This document shows positions 1 through 12,296 of a DNA stretch of 64,000 bases, in pieces (within the stretch, counting starts at the first letter, position 1; every line of letters starts with the position of its first letter). Under the pieces are notes generated by a model. That model searched no databases. It saw only the letters and a program-made list of their open reading frames with translations, and was not told the origin of the DNA. Both the position numbers and the translations under genes were made by a program. The stretch comes from Phyllobacterium sp. OV277 (lineage in GTDB: Bacteria > Pseudomonadota > Alphaproteobacteria > Rhizobiales > Rhizobiaceae). The stretch spans positions 96,389 through 160,388 of the forward strand of contig NZ_FNIY01000009.1 in NCBI RefSeq assembly GCF_900104355.1. The letters run 5' to 3'.

Positions 1-1455
<1,455 letters not shown>

Positions 1456-1464
1456 CGCCAGCTC

Positions 1465-2478
1465 CTACCCTTCCAGCGTTTCAACGAATGCACGGCCAAC
1501 GCGCGCGGGACCGGGGAAATAATCCCACTCCTGCGCATGCGGATAGGGCGTATCCCAGCCCGTGACCCGCGCAACCGGTGCTTCAAGATTGTAGAAACAA
1601 TGCTCCTGGACGAGTGCCGCCAGTTCCGCGCCAAAGCCTGATGTCAGCGTTGCTTCATGCACGATGACGCAGCGGCCCGTTTTGGCGACTGATTCCACGA
1701 TGGTTTCAAGATCGAGCGGCAACAGCGTGCGCAGATCGATGATCTCCGCGTCGATACCGGTTTCCTCGGCGGCAGCTTGCGCGACATAGACCATGGTGCC
1801 ATAGGTGAGGACGGTCAGTTCTTTGCCTTCGCGGCGCTTGATGGCCTTGCCCAGCGGCACCGTATAGTGACCATCAGGAACCTCACCCAGCTCATGCTTC
1901 GACCAAGGCGTGACCGGGCGGTCATGATGGCCGTCGAAAGGTCCGTTGTAGAGCCGTTTTGGCTCAAGGAAGATGACCGGATCGGGGTCTTCAAGGGCTG
2001 CAATCAACAGGCCCTTGGCGTCATGCGGATTGGAAGGAACAACCACTTTGAGCCCCGATACATGCGTGAACAGTGCTTCCGGGCTCTGGCTGTGCGTCTG
2101 TCCGCCGAAAATACCACCACCGGCAGGCATGCGAATGACAATCGGGCAGGTAAAGCCGCCATTGGAGCGATAACGCAGCCGCGCCGCCTCCGATACGATC
2201 TGGTCATAGGCCGGATAGACATAATCGGCGAACTGGATTTCGATGCATGGCTTCAAACCATAGGCAGCCATACCGATCGCCGTACCGACGATACCCAGTT
2301 CGCTGATCGGCGCATCGAAACAGCGTGTCTTGCCATATTTCGCCTGCAGACCATGGGTGCAGCGGAAAACACCGCCGAAAAACCCGACATCTTCGCCGAA
2401 CACGACCACATTGTCGTCGCGTTCCATCATCACATCCATCGCATCGCGGATGGATTCAATCATTGTTTTACGCGGCAT
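1465..2478 (-). CDS. bkdA2: branched-chain 2-oxoacid dehydrogenase E1 beta subunit
   Basis: A 337-residue transketolase-like E1 beta chain, the normal length for the family. It opens MPRKTMIESIRDAMDVMMER and has the GEDVGFFGG segment that helps bind thiamine diphosphate, followed by a C-terminal transketolase domain. With the E1 alpha chain it decarboxylates the 2-oxoacids of Val, Leu and Ile. It starts 3 bp after the E1 alpha stop codon, suggesting coupled translation and 1:1 stoichiometry. Branched-chain rather than pyruvate specificity is inferred from the neighbours and from E1 being split into two chains. Confidence 0.93.
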   Translation of the reverse strand: MPRKTMIESIRDAMDVMMERDDNVVVFGEDVGFFGGVFRCTHGLQAKYGKTRCFDAPISELGIVGTAIGMAAYGLKPCIEIQFADYVYPAYDQIVSEAARLRYRSNGGFTCPIVIRMPAGGGIFGGQTHSQSPEALFTHVSGLKVVVPSNPHDAKGLLIAALEDPDPVIFLEPKRLYNGPFDGHHDRPVTPWSKHELGEVPDGHYTVPLGKAIKRREGKELTVLTYGTMVYVAQAAAEETGIDAEIIDLRTLLPLDLETIVESVAKTGRCVIVHEATLTSGFGAELAALVQEHCFYNLEAPVARVTGWDTPYPHAQEWDYFPGPARVGRAFVETLEG

Positions 2479-2481
2479 TGA

Positions 2482-3729
<1,248 letters not shown>

Positions 3730-3915
3730 TCAGCAGACCTCCCAGTCAGGCGATTTTCCACGCAGTCTAACATGAAATATTAGGTCAGTAATACTGTCTT
3801 ATTATTCCGCCCTCTCCTCCAAGAGCTGCAGAAAATTGGTAACATCCGGATATAACCATCTGAAATAAATACTTGTTCCGGACAAACGGTGGTTTTGTTT
3901 TCGCTCAGCCTATCG

Positions 3916-3960
3916 CAAAAAAGCAATATTGCATCCCAGAATACGCGAGCCGCGTATTCA
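3916..3960 (-). terminator. possible terminator of the DUF2336 gene
   Basis: Read on the minus strand, a perfect 9-bp stem (GAATACGCG/CGCGTATTC, 3-nt loop, 3939-3959) is followed by a small palindrome GCAATATTGC and then six T residues. It lies ~60 bp beyond the stop codon of the 4021-5169 gene. The T run follows the second, weaker palindrome rather than the strong stem, so this is only a moderate terminator candidate. Confidence 0.35.
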
Positions 3961-4020
3961 TTCGTTCATCCGGGCATCTGATTTTGTAATCAAATGCGTG
4001 CTCAACCATGAAAACCGGGC

Positions 4021-5169
4021 TCAGGCAGCAGCCATCGCGAGCGCATGATCCCGCGCATTCTCTCGAATCGCCTCCAGATAGATCTTGCGCAGCAGGGACT
4101 GCATATCATCGTTAGCGACAGTGAAATCTCCCGATAGACCATGATTCTCAGGCACAAGATGCTCCATCATGCGGCGCGTGACTTCCTGTGGTCCAATCGC
4201 CAGCTTGCCATTGGCAACATCACGCCAGGCATGAAGTGCAATGCGCAGCGGTTGATGGGTACTGTCAGGCAGGCCAGCGGCGGTGAACAGCGCGCCAAGT
4301 GCCGCATCGCGGCCATCAATCAAAAGGTTGCGCACCCGAGAAAGGGTATGGCCGGACAATGAAACCAGAATAGCGCCAAAGAAATCGATCTTGCCCGAGG
4401 CGACAATGCGGATGACGAAGGCAGTGGTCAGATCACCACGCAACTGCAAATGCTCAATCAGTGCCGGATATTGCTCCGGAGGCGTTGCGGCCACGAGGCT
4501 GATCGACGCCTTTACGCAGGCTTCACTGGTAATGCGCTTTGCCCGGCGCTCGCCCATCAGCGCCATGACGATATCCATCCGGCACAAGGCTTCAGCAACT
4601 TTCAGCGCCAGCGCATGGCGGCAATCGGCGGGCAATCTATTATCATCTGCCAGAAGCGCACGGATATCGGCCACATGGCCAAAGCGCTCGATCAGGCGAC
4701 GAAAACTGATATCGGCGATCTGGGCGCGGGTATTGGCGAGCAGCGCAAGCATTGCGACTGGCTCGGCAATCTCGATAAGAGCCGCACTGACAGCGAAGGA
4801 AACCTTCGCCCTGCCCGCAATCACCTTCTGGGTTTCGCCGCAGCCACCGGCGATACAGTCAATCAGGTCAATATCGGTCAGCACCGTGGACCTTGCGAGC
4901 ATATAGGCAGCGATTTCGATCTGGTCGCGGGCAAGGCTGGCAACGATATGAACAGGTGCATGGGCGCTGGTTGAGAACGCTTCCGCCAGCGCAAGGCGCA
5001 CCTTTGGCGAGGGATCATCAAGCAGCAGCGTCAAGGCGGCTTCCGCCGCACAGCGATCTTCAAAGGCACGGCCAGTTTCGAGATAGATATGAGCCAGAGC
5101 CCCTGCAGCGTGGCAACGTTGTGCCGCCGCAGCATGTCCGACCATTGCCAGATAATGCTGTATTGTCAT
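4021..5169 (-). CDS. DUF2336 domain-containing protein
   Basis: A 382-residue soluble, Ala/Leu-rich helical protein of the DUF2336 family, widespread in alphaproteobacteria. The N-terminal half has HEAT-like repeats, e.g. LTLLLDDPSPKVRLALAEAF and the IAAYMLARSTVLTDIDLID region. There is no signal peptide, membrane segment or catalytic motif. The biochemical role of the family is not known to me. It is transcribed toward the bkd operon but separated from it by 290 bp, so probably independent. Confidence 0.7.
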   Translation of the reverse strand: MTIQHYLAMVGHAAAAQRCHAAGALAHIYLETGRAFEDRCAAEAALTLLLDDPSPKVRLALAEAFSTSAHAPVHIVASLARDQIEIAAYMLARSTVLTDIDLIDCIAGGCGETQKVIAGRAKVSFAVSAALIEIAEPVAMLALLANTRAQIADISFRRLIERFGHVADIRALLADDNRLPADCRHALALKVAEALCRMDIVMALMGERRAKRITSEACVKASISLVAATPPEQYPALIEHLQLRGDLTTAFVIRIVASGKIDFFGAILVSLSGHTLSRVRNLLIDGRDAALGALFTAAGLPDSTHQPLRIALHAWRDVANGKLAIGPQEVTRRMMEHLVPENHGLSGDFTVANDDMQSLLRKIYLEAIRENARDHALAMAAA

Positions 5170-5354
5170 GAACTGTTAAACCCCAAGCTTTTTATTAAGA
5201 TGGAGGCTAATGGCAAAAGGTTTACGATCGGTTCACCATATCGATTAACCATACTCAATTGACGTCCTGAGAGAAGTTTTCTCCGGCCCGTTGCGAAGCC
5301 GGTAAAGCCGCCCTAATCTTTTGCAAAAATTCGCATCGAGGAGACGCCAGACAA

Positions 5355-5810
5355 ATGGCCGGACTATATCTGGAAGAATTCGAAGTCGGGCACGTCTTCA
5401 ATCACAGCCTGCGCAAGACCATCACCGAAAGCGACAATATGCTGTTTTCGGTCATGACCCTGAATACACAGCCGCTGCATATTGATTTTGACTTTGCCGC
5501 CAAGACAGAATGGGGCAAGCCGCTGGTCAATTCCCTGTTCACGCTGGGGCTGATGATCGGTATTTCGGTCAATGACACCACCATCGGCACCACCATTGCC
5601 AATCTTGGTATGACCGACGTGACCTTCCCTTCTCCGCTGTTCCATGGCGATACGGTGCGGGTGGAAACATCCGTTCTGTCAACGCGGCCCTCCAAATCCA
5701 AGCCGGATCGCGGCATTGTCGAGTTTGAGCACCGCGCTTACAATCAGAATGGCGTTCTTGTTGCCAAATGCACGCGTCAGGCGATGATGAAATCCAAGAG
5801 TACTGCCTGA
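5355..5810 (+). CDS. MaoC-like (hot-dog fold) dehydratase
   Basis: A 151-residue single hot-dog protein of the MaoC/(R)-specific enoyl-CoA hydratase group, the usual size. The family active-site region reads LNTQPLHID, so the catalytic His is present while Asn occupies the place where classical hydratases have Asp (D-x-N-P-x-H). The stop codon overlaps the start of the next gene (TGATG), a CitE-like lyase, so both probably act on the same CoA ester. A mesaconyl-CoA/malyl-CoA-type pathway would fit, but that is inference. A GAGGAG stretch lies ~12 bp before the ATG. Confidence 0.8.
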   Translation: MAGLYLEEFEVGHVFNHSLRKTITESDNMLFSVMTLNTQPLHIDFDFAAKTEWGKPLVNSLFTLGLMIGISVNDTTIGTTIANLGMTDVTFPSPLFHGDTVRVETSVLSTRPSKSKPDRGIVEFEHRAYNQNGVLVAKCTRQAMMKSKSTA

Positions 5811-6676
5811 TGCGCTCGCTGCTGTTTGTTCCGGGCGATTCGGAAAAGAAGCTGGAAAAGGGTCTGACCAGTGGTGCGGATGTGCTGCTGATCGATCTTG
5901 AGGATTCGGTCAGTGCCGAGCGCAAGGATGCAGCCCGGCAGATCGCCGCGGATTTTCTGAAATCCCACCGCGATAAAGACGCGCCGCGCCTGTTCGTCCG
6001 CATCAATGATCTTTCCAGCGGCTTGGCCGATGCGGATCTCGATGCGGTGATGCCGTCGCTTCCTCACGGCATTCTTCTGCCCAAATCCAACAGCGGCAAG
6101 GATGTCACCCGGCTTTCGGCCAAACTGAACGTGCATGAAGCCCATGCAGGCGCGGCAGAAGGTTCAACGCAAATCCTTGCGATCATCACCGAAACCGCGC
6201 TTGGTACGCTATCAACAGCCACTTATCCCGATGCCTCGTCGCGGCTGATCGGTTTGAGCTGGGGGGCGGAGGATTTGTCCGCCGTGATCGGCGCACGGGC
6301 AGTGCGGGATGATAATGGGCGCTATACGGATGTGTTTCGATTGGCCCGTGCGCTGACAATTCTGGGTGCTTCCGCCGCCGATGTGGCTGCGATTGATACT
6401 GTTTATATCAATTACCGGGACGATGAAGGTCTTGCGCGCGAATGTGCCGAGGCTGAACGGGAGGGATTTACGGCTAAACTCGCCATTCACCCGGCACAAG
6501 TGCCCGTGATCAACGAGGTGTTTACGCCATCCATCGACGCGGTCGCCCATGCACAAAAAATCATTCAGGCGTTTGCCGATGATCCCACTGCCGGTGTTAT
6601 CGGCATCGACGGCCTGATGTTCGATCGCCCGCATTTGAGAAGAGCGGAGCGGTTGATGGCACGGGTGGGTGGTTAG
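5810..6676 (+). CDS. CitE-like CoA ester lyase (HpcH/HpaI aldolase/citrate lyase family)
   Basis: A 288-residue TIM-barrel lyase. I chose the ATG overlapping the stop of the MaoC-like gene because family members begin MRSLLFVPGDSEKKLEKGL at this point; an in-frame upstream ATG at 5768 would add 14 unrelated residues. Metal/CoA-binding landmarks are present: DLEDSV near residue 35, ITETALG, and WGAEDLSAVIG. Relatives cleave malyl-CoA, methylmalyl-CoA or citramalyl-CoA, or hydrolyse malyl-CoA. The exact substrate cannot be read from the sequence. The coupled MaoC gene suggests a hydration/cleavage pair. Confidence 0.82.
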   Translation: MRSLLFVPGDSEKKLEKGLTSGADVLLIDLEDSVSAERKDAARQIAADFLKSHRDKDAPRLFVRINDLSSGLADADLDAVMPSLPHGILLPKSNSGKDVTRLSAKLNVHEAHAGAAEGSTQILAIITETALGTLSTATYPDASSRLIGLSWGAEDLSAVIGARAVRDDNGRYTDVFRLARALTILGASAADVAAIDTVYINYRDDEGLARECAEAEREGFTAKLAIHPAQVPVINEVFTPSIDAVAHAQKIIQAFADDPTAGVIGIDGLMFDRPHLRRAERLMARVGG

Positions 6677-6702
6677 ACAACAAGATTGCAGGACTGTTGC
6701 GG

Positions 6703-6866
6703 GTGGTTCGTGGTTCGTGGTTCGTGGTTCGACAAACTCACCATGAGGCAGATGGGTGATGCAACGATAATGTCCAACGTTGCGGCCCATCACAGAGTTT
6801 GCAGAATATCACGCCCCTTCATCCCCACTCTCCCTCATGGTGAGCTTGTCGAACCACGAACCACGC
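6703..6866. repeat. MITE-like dispersed repeat, copy 1
   Basis: An intergenic element with inverted ends. The left arm starts with four tandem GTGGTTC units (6703-6730), then GACAAACTCACCATGAGG. The right arm is CTCATGGTGAGCTTGTCGAA followed by CCACGAACCACG. The core begins GATGCAACGATAAT and ends near TTGCAGAATATC, which is shared with the other copies. It sits just after the CitE-like gene. Confidence 0.85.
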
Positions 6867-6872
6867 AGGTGC

Positions 6873-7478
6873 TCACCCCTCCCATTTCGGGCGGAACATC
6901 TGAAATGTCTCTGATACCGTGGCGAAATCCATATAACCGAGGCGGGAGACCGGTTGCGCCTTGGTCATATCAACAAGACCATCTTTGAGAATTGCCTCGT
7001 TAATATGCACACCGACCACTTCACCCGTGACCATGATTGCCTGAACCGGATTGCCGTGGCGATCCTTCGGATGCTGGATATCGGTCACAATGCATTCCAG
7101 TGTTGCAAAAGCCTCGGCCACACGCGGCGCACCGATGAGATTGCAATCGGCGGCATGCAGCCCGGCATATTCAAATTCGCTGATACCGCGCGGGGCATTC
7201 ACCGATGTCTTGTTCATGGCAACAGACAGGTTGGCGCTGACCAGATTGGCAGCAAATTCGCGTGTTTCCTCAATGAAGGTCACACTGTCCTTGCGTCCTT
7301 CCGAGGAAAACATGATCAGGCACGGTTTGGTGCTGATCATGTTGAAGAAGGAGTAAGGCGCCAGATTGACCCTGCCATCAACTGAGCGGCTTGATATCCA
7401 ACCGATAGGACGCGGTGCAACAATGGCCTTCAGCGGATCGTGCGGCAGGCCATGGCCATCATCGAATTTGTAGAACAT
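6873..7478 (-). CDS. flavin reductase family protein (FMN-binding split barrel)
   Basis: A 201-residue protein of the flavin reductase-like split-barrel family. The N-terminal signature is visible as IVAPRPIGWISSRS followed by NLAPYSFFNMIS, which binds FMN. Members reduce flavin with NAD(P)H or act as FMN oxidoreductases. It follows the nitroreductase gene after 6 bp on the same strand, so two flavin enzymes are co-expressed. Substrate unknown. Confidence 0.82.
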   Translation of the reverse strand: MFYKFDDGHGLPHDPLKAIVAPRPIGWISSRSVDGRVNLAPYSFFNMISTKPCLIMFSSEGRKDSVTFIEETREFAANLVSANLSVAMNKTSVNAPRGISEFEYAGLHAADCNLIGAPRVAEAFATLECIVTDIQHPKDRHGNPVQAIMVTGEVVGVHINEAILKDGLVDMTKAQPVSRLGYMDFATVSETFQMFRPKWEG

Positions 7479-7484
7479 TGATGC

Positions 7485-8078
7485 TCAGCCCTTCCAAGGC
7501 CCGGAATATTCGGACAGGATGTCCTTAATGTCAGGGCGCGGACGTTCCGGCACCTTGGTATCGCATGTGCCGATATGGACAAACCCCGCAACCCGTTCGT
7601 GTGGTGCAAGGCCCAGCAAGGCGCGGCCCTTTTCATCGGAAGAATACCAGTTGCTGATCCAGTTGGTGGCATAGCCAAGGCCATTGGCCGCATGAACAAG
7701 GTTCATTGCCGCTGCGCCGGAGGACAGGAACTGTTCCCATTCAGGAATATGATGATCCACCTTGGAAAAGATCACACCGATGACCAGAGGCGCACGGGCA
7801 AAGCGTTTCAGCTCCTGCTCGCGGCGCTGCTCGGTTAGCGGCCCTTCCCGCTCTTCGGCCAGATCAGCCAGATATTTGCCGACTTCAACCCGGGCATCGC
7901 CACGATAAAGCACAAAGCGCCAAGGGGTCAGCCTGCCGTGATCGGGCACGCGCGAGGCGATGCGGATCATGGTTTCGATATCCGCATCGCTTGGACCGGG
8001 AAGGCCAATGGCCGAGATGGGCGTGGAGCTGCGCTGCGACAAAAACTCTATAATGGGAGAAGGCATAGAATGATCCAT
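7485..8078 (-). CDS. nitroreductase family protein
   Basis: A 197-residue FMN-dependent nitroreductase of the YdjA-like short group. The start region has FLSQRSSTPISAIGLPGPSD and the FMN-phosphate-binding SRVPDHGRLTPWRFVLY; a central GAAAMNLVHAANGLGYATNW region is typical. Such enzymes reduce nitro groups, quinones or enones with NAD(P)H. It is upstream of and coupled to the flavin reductase gene. A second in-frame ATG at 8066 is possible as the start, and neither has a strong ribosome-binding site. Confidence 0.85.
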   Translation of the reverse strand: MDHSMPSPIIEFLSQRSSTPISAIGLPGPSDADIETMIRIASRVPDHGRLTPWRFVLYRGDARVEVGKYLADLAEEREGPLTEQRREQELKRFARAPLVIGVIFSKVDHHIPEWEQFLSSGAAAMNLVHAANGLGYATNWISNWYSSDEKGRALLGLAPHERVAGFVHIGTCDTKVPERPRPDIKDILSEYSGPWKG

Positions 8079-8202
8079 GGAATGATGTACCAGGTCCTGT
8101 TTTTCGAATGGGCGGACAATGTCTTGGTTTCATCGCCTGTGTAAAGTCACGATCGTGCGAAAAAGCCTTGAAATTGCCACCCGCTTGAGATCAAAACAGC
8201 GA

Positions 8203-9234
8203 ATGGGCAAATTCTTCAATCAGCAAGCAGCCATTGGCTCCGGCAAACACAGGCAATTGCTTGTCGCGCTGGCTGTGAGCCTGCTTGCCCCGGCAAACTT
8301 GTTTGCCGGGAGTGCATCGGCGCAGTCGCTTGCGCCCGATGTAAAGCTACCGGCGATTCCCGCCATCAATGAATATGCCAATCCGAAAGCACCTGCCAAC
8401 AACCCTATTGCCAATGAGCCGGAACTGGTTCTGTCGGCAAAGCTTGCGGAAAATGGCGAAAATATCGGGCGCGGCCTTGTCTGGCGCGTATTCTCACCGG
8501 AACCTGATCCCGACGGCAAGTTGCAACTTCTTGCAACTTCAAAGGGCGGCACAACCTCGTTCAATCTGGCACCGGGCAGCTATCTCGTGCATGTGGCATT
8601 CGGACGGGCGGGCGCCACAAAACGCATCACCATGACACGCGCCAAGCGCAACGAGACGATGATTCTTGATGCGGGCGGGGTTAAGCTGAATGCCGTTCTC
8701 TCCGGTGGCGGACGTATTCCGCAGGACCAGTTGCGCTTCTCGATCTATGAAGATCATGAAGATGCAACGGGCGAGCGCGCGCTGATCATCCCCGACGTCA
8801 AACCGGAAAGCGTTGTGCGGCTCAATGCCGGGACCTATCAGATCGTTTCCAATTACGGCACAGCCAATGCGGTCATCCGTGCGGATATTCGCGTCGAAGC
8901 GGGCAAGATCACCGAAGCCAATGTGGAACACCGCGCGGCGCAGCTGACCATGAAACTGGTACGTGAAAACGGCGGTGAAGCGCTTGCGGATACGGCCTGG
9001 TCTGTACTGACGACCTCAGGCGATATTGTGCGTGAAAGCGTCGGCGCTTTTGCATCCATTGTTCTGGCAGAGGGTGAATACATCATCATCGCCAAGAACA
9101 AGGACAAGATTTACCAGCGCGACTTCAAGGTCGTTGCCGGACGCAATCAGGATGTCGAAGTGCTGGCAACAGGCGGCGCCAGTGCGGCGTCCACAGCCAA
9201 TCAACCTGTTGGTGGCGACGAACCGCTGGATTAA
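8203..9234 (+). CDS. exported protein of unknown function with three internal repeats
   Basis: I do not recognise a named family. From the ATG at 8203 the 343-residue product has a positively charged start, a hydrophobic stretch (LLVALAVSLLAPANLFA) and a likely signal-peptidase site near ASAQS. The mature part appears to contain three copies of a ~85-residue beta-rich unit, each with an LxxVL/KL strand, a W or F and a late GxY motif (APGSYLV, NAGTYQIV, AEGEYIII). This resembles stacked CNA-B-like or carboxypeptidase-regulatory-like sandwiches. The tail is acidic and Ser/Ala-rich. An upstream in-frame ATG at 8119 would add 28 residues and bury the signal, so it is disfavoured. It is convergent with the acyltransferase gene, 3 bp apart. 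Confidence 0.7.
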   Translation: MGKFFNQQAAIGSGKHRQLLVALAVSLLAPANLFAGSASAQSLAPDVKLPAIPAINEYANPKAPANNPIANEPELVLSAKLAENGENIGRGLVWRVFSPEPDPDGKLQLLATSKGGTTSFNLAPGSYLVHVAFGRAGATKRITMTRAKRNETMILDAGGVKLNAVLSGGGRIPQDQLRFSIYEDHEDATGERALIIPDVKPESVVRLNAGTYQIVSNYGTANAVIRADIRVEAGKITEANVEHRAAQLTMKLVRENGGEALADTAWSVLTTSGDIVRESVGAFASIVLAEGEYIIIAKNKDKIYQRDFKVVAGRNQDVEVLATGGASAASTANQPVGGDEPLD

Positions 9235-9237
9235 TGC

Positions 9238-10059
9238 CTAGCGGGATTTGGCCGGATCGAGCGAAAACACCGCGCCATACATATAATCCAGCAAAGCTTT
9301 GCGATCGACCAATGGGGCAAGTTCCGACCAGTCCATGGTCCGGCCAATGCGCACATTGATAGCTTTTCCCGACAGTTTACGGAATTCCCGGATAAGCAGA
9401 GAAATACGCAGGGTCATGGAAATCTTGCTGGCAAGATGGAAGAAGCGACCATTCTGTCCACCGAAATATACAGGAATGACCGAGGCCTTGGCCTGCTGCA
9501 CCAGCTTTGCCGGGAAAATCTTCCATGGAAGGTCTTCCGCCCGGCCAAAGCCCTTGCGCGCTGTCGCAACGCCGCCCGCCGGGAAGACGACAATGGTGAC
9601 GCCCTCTTTCAACAGGCGCACGGCTTCGTGACGCGTCGCCATATTCATCGCCACGGCTTCCTTGGTCTCGTCAAAACAGACAGGCAGCGCATAGGGACGG
9701 ATTTCCGGCACTTTCATCAGGTCATTATTGATGAGTACCCGGAACGGACGCCCGAGCTGTTCGGCCAATGCCAGGGCGGCAATGCCATCGCCAATGCCGA
9801 AAGGATGGTTGGCAACAATCACCAGCGGTGTTTCAGGCAAATGCTGCGGCGGCCATTGATCCTGAACATCGAGTTTGATGTTGATCAGGTCCATCATGCG
9901 GCAGAACACATCGATACCAACAGGGACAATATCCGTGCGCCACGCATTGTAGAGCCGCACATAATGATCGCGGCCCGACAGACCTTCAATCGAACGGATC
10001 AGCCATTGCGTTGCGCGTGACTGGGTGTCGTTGGCGTAGGAGAGTTCTCTGAACTGCAC
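9238..10059 (-). CDS. lysophospholipid/glycerolipid acyltransferase-like protein (PlsC family)
   Basis: A 273-residue PlsC-superfamily acyltransferase. The catalytic block reads IVANHPFGIGDG (N84-D91), with five residues between His and Asp instead of four, a variant found in the haemolysin/ornithine-lipid acyltransferase branch. The second block FPAGG (~157) replaces the FPEG of classical PlsC. There are no obvious membrane helices beyond weakly hydrophobic patches. It probably acylates a lysolipid at the inner face of the cytoplasmic membrane. Whether the product is a phospholipid or an ornithine lipid cannot be told. Confidence 0.75.
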   Translation of the reverse strand: MQFRELSYANDTQSRATQWLIRSIEGLSGRDHYVRLYNAWRTDIVPVGIDVFCRMMDLINIKLDVQDQWPPQHLPETPLVIVANHPFGIGDGIAALALAEQLGRPFRVLINNDLMKVPEIRPYALPVCFDETKEAVAMNMATRHEAVRLLKEGVTIVVFPAGGVATARKGFGRAEDLPWKIFPAKLVQQAKASVIPVYFGGQNGRFFHLASKISMTLRISLLIREFRKLSGKAINVRIGRTMDWSELAPLVDRKALLDYMYGAVFSLDPAKSR

Positions 10060-10154
10060 GTTTGCATCCCGGCAAATAGTGAATCGGCTGAATAATCACG
10101 CCATTCCATGACAGCGTGATGAAATTCACCACGCTGTCATAAAGTGTTTCGGGA

Positions 10155-12137
10155 TTACTCGGCGGCCAGACGCAAAAGATCGGGCGGCGTTGCTTCATGG
10201 CTGAGCTGCTTAAGGGCGTCGTCAAGGCTGAGTGAAACCTGATTCTGCGAGCCAAGACGGCGCATATTGACCGTACGCTCTTCCGCCTCACGCATGCCGC
10301 AGACGAGAATGACCGGCACTTTCTGCAAGGAGTGCTCGCGCACCTTGTAGTTGATCTTCTCGTTGCGGAAATCCGTGATGACCTGAAGACCAGCAGCTTT
10401 CAGTTCCTTGGCAACCTGCCTGCCGTAATCGTCTGCTTCCGTGGTGATTGTGGCAACCACGACTTGCACCGGCGCAAACCACAGCGGCAGATGACCGGCA
10501 AAGTTCTCGATGAGAATGCCGAGGAAACGTTCCATCGAGCCACAGATGGCACGGTGGATCATCACCGGCTGTTTCTTTTCCGAGGTCGAGTCGATATAGA
10601 ACGCACCAAAACGCTCAGGCAGATTGAAATCCACCTGTGTCGTTCCGCATTGCCACTCGCGGCCAATGGCGTCCTTCAGCGTGTATTCAAACTTGGGGCC
10701 GTAGAAGGCACCCTCGCCCGGCAGAATGCCGGTTTTGATATCGCTCGACTGCTGCTGGATCTGCTCCAGAACGCCCATCATGACCTCTTCGGCGCGATCC
10801 CAGAGCGCGTCCGAACCGACACGCTTTTCGGGACGTGTCGAAAGCTTGATGGTGATCTCATCGAAGCCAAAATCCTTGTAGACCGACAGGATCAGATCAT
10901 TGATGCGCAGGCATTCGGCCGCCATCTGTTCGTCCGTGCAGAAAACATGCGCATCGTCCTGTGTGAAACCACGCACGCGCATCAGGCCATGCAGGGCGCC
11001 CGATGGTTCATAACGATGCACATTGCCGAATTCTGCAAGCCGTACCGGCAGATCACGGTAAGACTTCAAGCCATGCTTGAAGATTTGCACATGGCCGGGG
11101 CAGTTCATCGGTTTGAGCGCAAAAATGCGTTCATCGTCGGTTTCGTCGCCGGCAACCGTCACCTTGAACATGTTGTCGCGATACCAGCCCCAGTGACCCG
11201 ACGTCTCCCACAGGGATTTGTCGAGGACTTGCGGTGCGTTGACCTCCTGATAGACGCCATCGAGACGGCGGCGCATATAGCTGACCAGCGTCTGGAACAT
11301 GCGCCAGCCCTTGGCGTGCCAGAACACAACACCGGGGCCTTCTTCCTGGAAATGGAACAGGTCCATCTCACGGCCAAGCTTGCGGTGATCGCGCTTCTCG
11401 GCTTCCTCAAGCACATGCAGATAAGACTGCAATTCCGCATCGGTTGCGAAGGCCGTGCCGTAAATGCGGCTGAGCATCGGATTGTTGCTATCGCCGCGCC
11501 AGTAAGCACCGGCCACTTTCATCAGCTTGAAGGCATTGCCGACCTGCCCCGTCGAGGCCATATGCGGGCCACGGCAAAGGTCATACCAGTCGCCCTGCGC
11601 ATAAATCTTCAGGTCCTGATTTTCAGGAATGGCATCGACAAGTTCAACCTTGTAGGCCTCGCCCTTGTCGGCAAAGACTTTCCGAGCCTTTTCGCGTGAC
11701 CAGATTTCCTTGGTGAATGGCTTGTTGCGGCCAATAATCTCGCGCATCTTCTTCTCGATGACAGGCAGGTCATCGGGCGTGAAGGGCTCGTTCTTGGCAA
11801 AATCGTAGTAAAATCCGTTTTCGATCACCGGACCGATGGTAACTTGCGTACCCGGAAACAGTTCCTGCACGGCTTCGGCCAGAACGTGGGCACAGTCGTG
11901 CCGGATCAGCTCAAGCGCACGCGGATCATCGCGGGTCAGAATTTCAATGCTGCCCGAAGCCAGCAGCGGGTCGGAAAGATCGCGCACAACGCCATCAACC
12001 GCATAGGCGACTGCCTTCTTGGCAAGGGATTTCGAGATTGATTCAGCAAGTTCCGCACCAGATATGGCAGCGTCATAATCGCGCGTCGAGCCATCGGGGA
12101 ATTGCATGGATACAGTTTTGGAAACTGTCTGTGACAT
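10155..12137 (-). CDS. thrS: threonine--tRNA ligase
   Basis: A 660-residue class II aminoacyl-tRNA synthetase of full length. A TGS domain (~1-65), an editing domain with [10 protein letters not shown], the catalytic core with MNCPGH (zinc-binding Cys) and an anticodon-binding C-terminus (~560-660) are in the usual order. I chose the ATG at 12137 because AGGAG lies 7 bp upstream; an earlier in-frame ATG at 12164 would add nine residues without such a site. It charges tRNA-Thr and edits Ser-tRNA-Thr. Confidence 0.97.
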   Translation of the reverse strand: MSQTVSKTVSMQFPDGSTRDYDAAISGAELAESISKSLAKKAVAYAVDGVVRDLSDPLLASGSIEILTRDDPRALELIRHDCAHVLAEAVQELFPGTQVTIGPVIENGFYYDFAKNEPFTPDDLPVIEKKMREIIGRNKPFTKEIWSREKARKVFADKGEAYKVELVDAIPENQDLKIYAQGDWYDLCRGPHMASTGQVGNAFKLMKVAGAYWRGDSNNPMLSRIYGTAFATDAELQSYLHVLEEAEKRDHRKLGREMDLFHFQEEGPGVVFWHAKGWRMFQTLVSYMRRRLDGVYQEVNAPQVLDKSLWETSGHWGWYRDNMFKVTVAGDETDDERIFALKPMNCPGHVQIFKHGLKSYRDLPVRLAEFGNVHRYEPSGALHGLMRVRGFTQDDAHVFCTDEQMAAECLRINDLILSVYKDFGFDEITIKLSTRPEKRVGSDALWDRAEEVMMGVLEQIQQQSSDIKTGILPGEGAFYGPKFEYTLKDAIGREWQCGTTQVDFNLPERFGAFYIDSTSEKKQPVMIHRAICGSMERFLGILIENFAGHLPLWFAPVQVVVATITTEADDYGRQVAKELKAAGLQVITDFRNEKINYKVREHSLQKVPVILVCGMREAEERTVNMRRLGSQNQVSLSLDDALKQLSHEATPPDLLRLAAE

Positions 12138-12296
12138 CAGATTGCTCCTATCCAGTCCCGCCAACGGTTGCGGGTGGTGTTTGGTAACCGGAACGGCTCC
12201 GGCGAGCGGACTTTTAATCAGAGTTGTGACCGGCGTAAAGTACCTGTCGATGAAAAGGGGATTGGCTGCCTTACTTTACCTCAAGCCCCTTTTCTC

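Noticed and set aside
10332..11699. A 455-codon plus-strand open frame antisense to thrS
   Set aside because: It lies wholly inside thrS, has no homology-like motifs and arises from high GC third positions on the coding strand.
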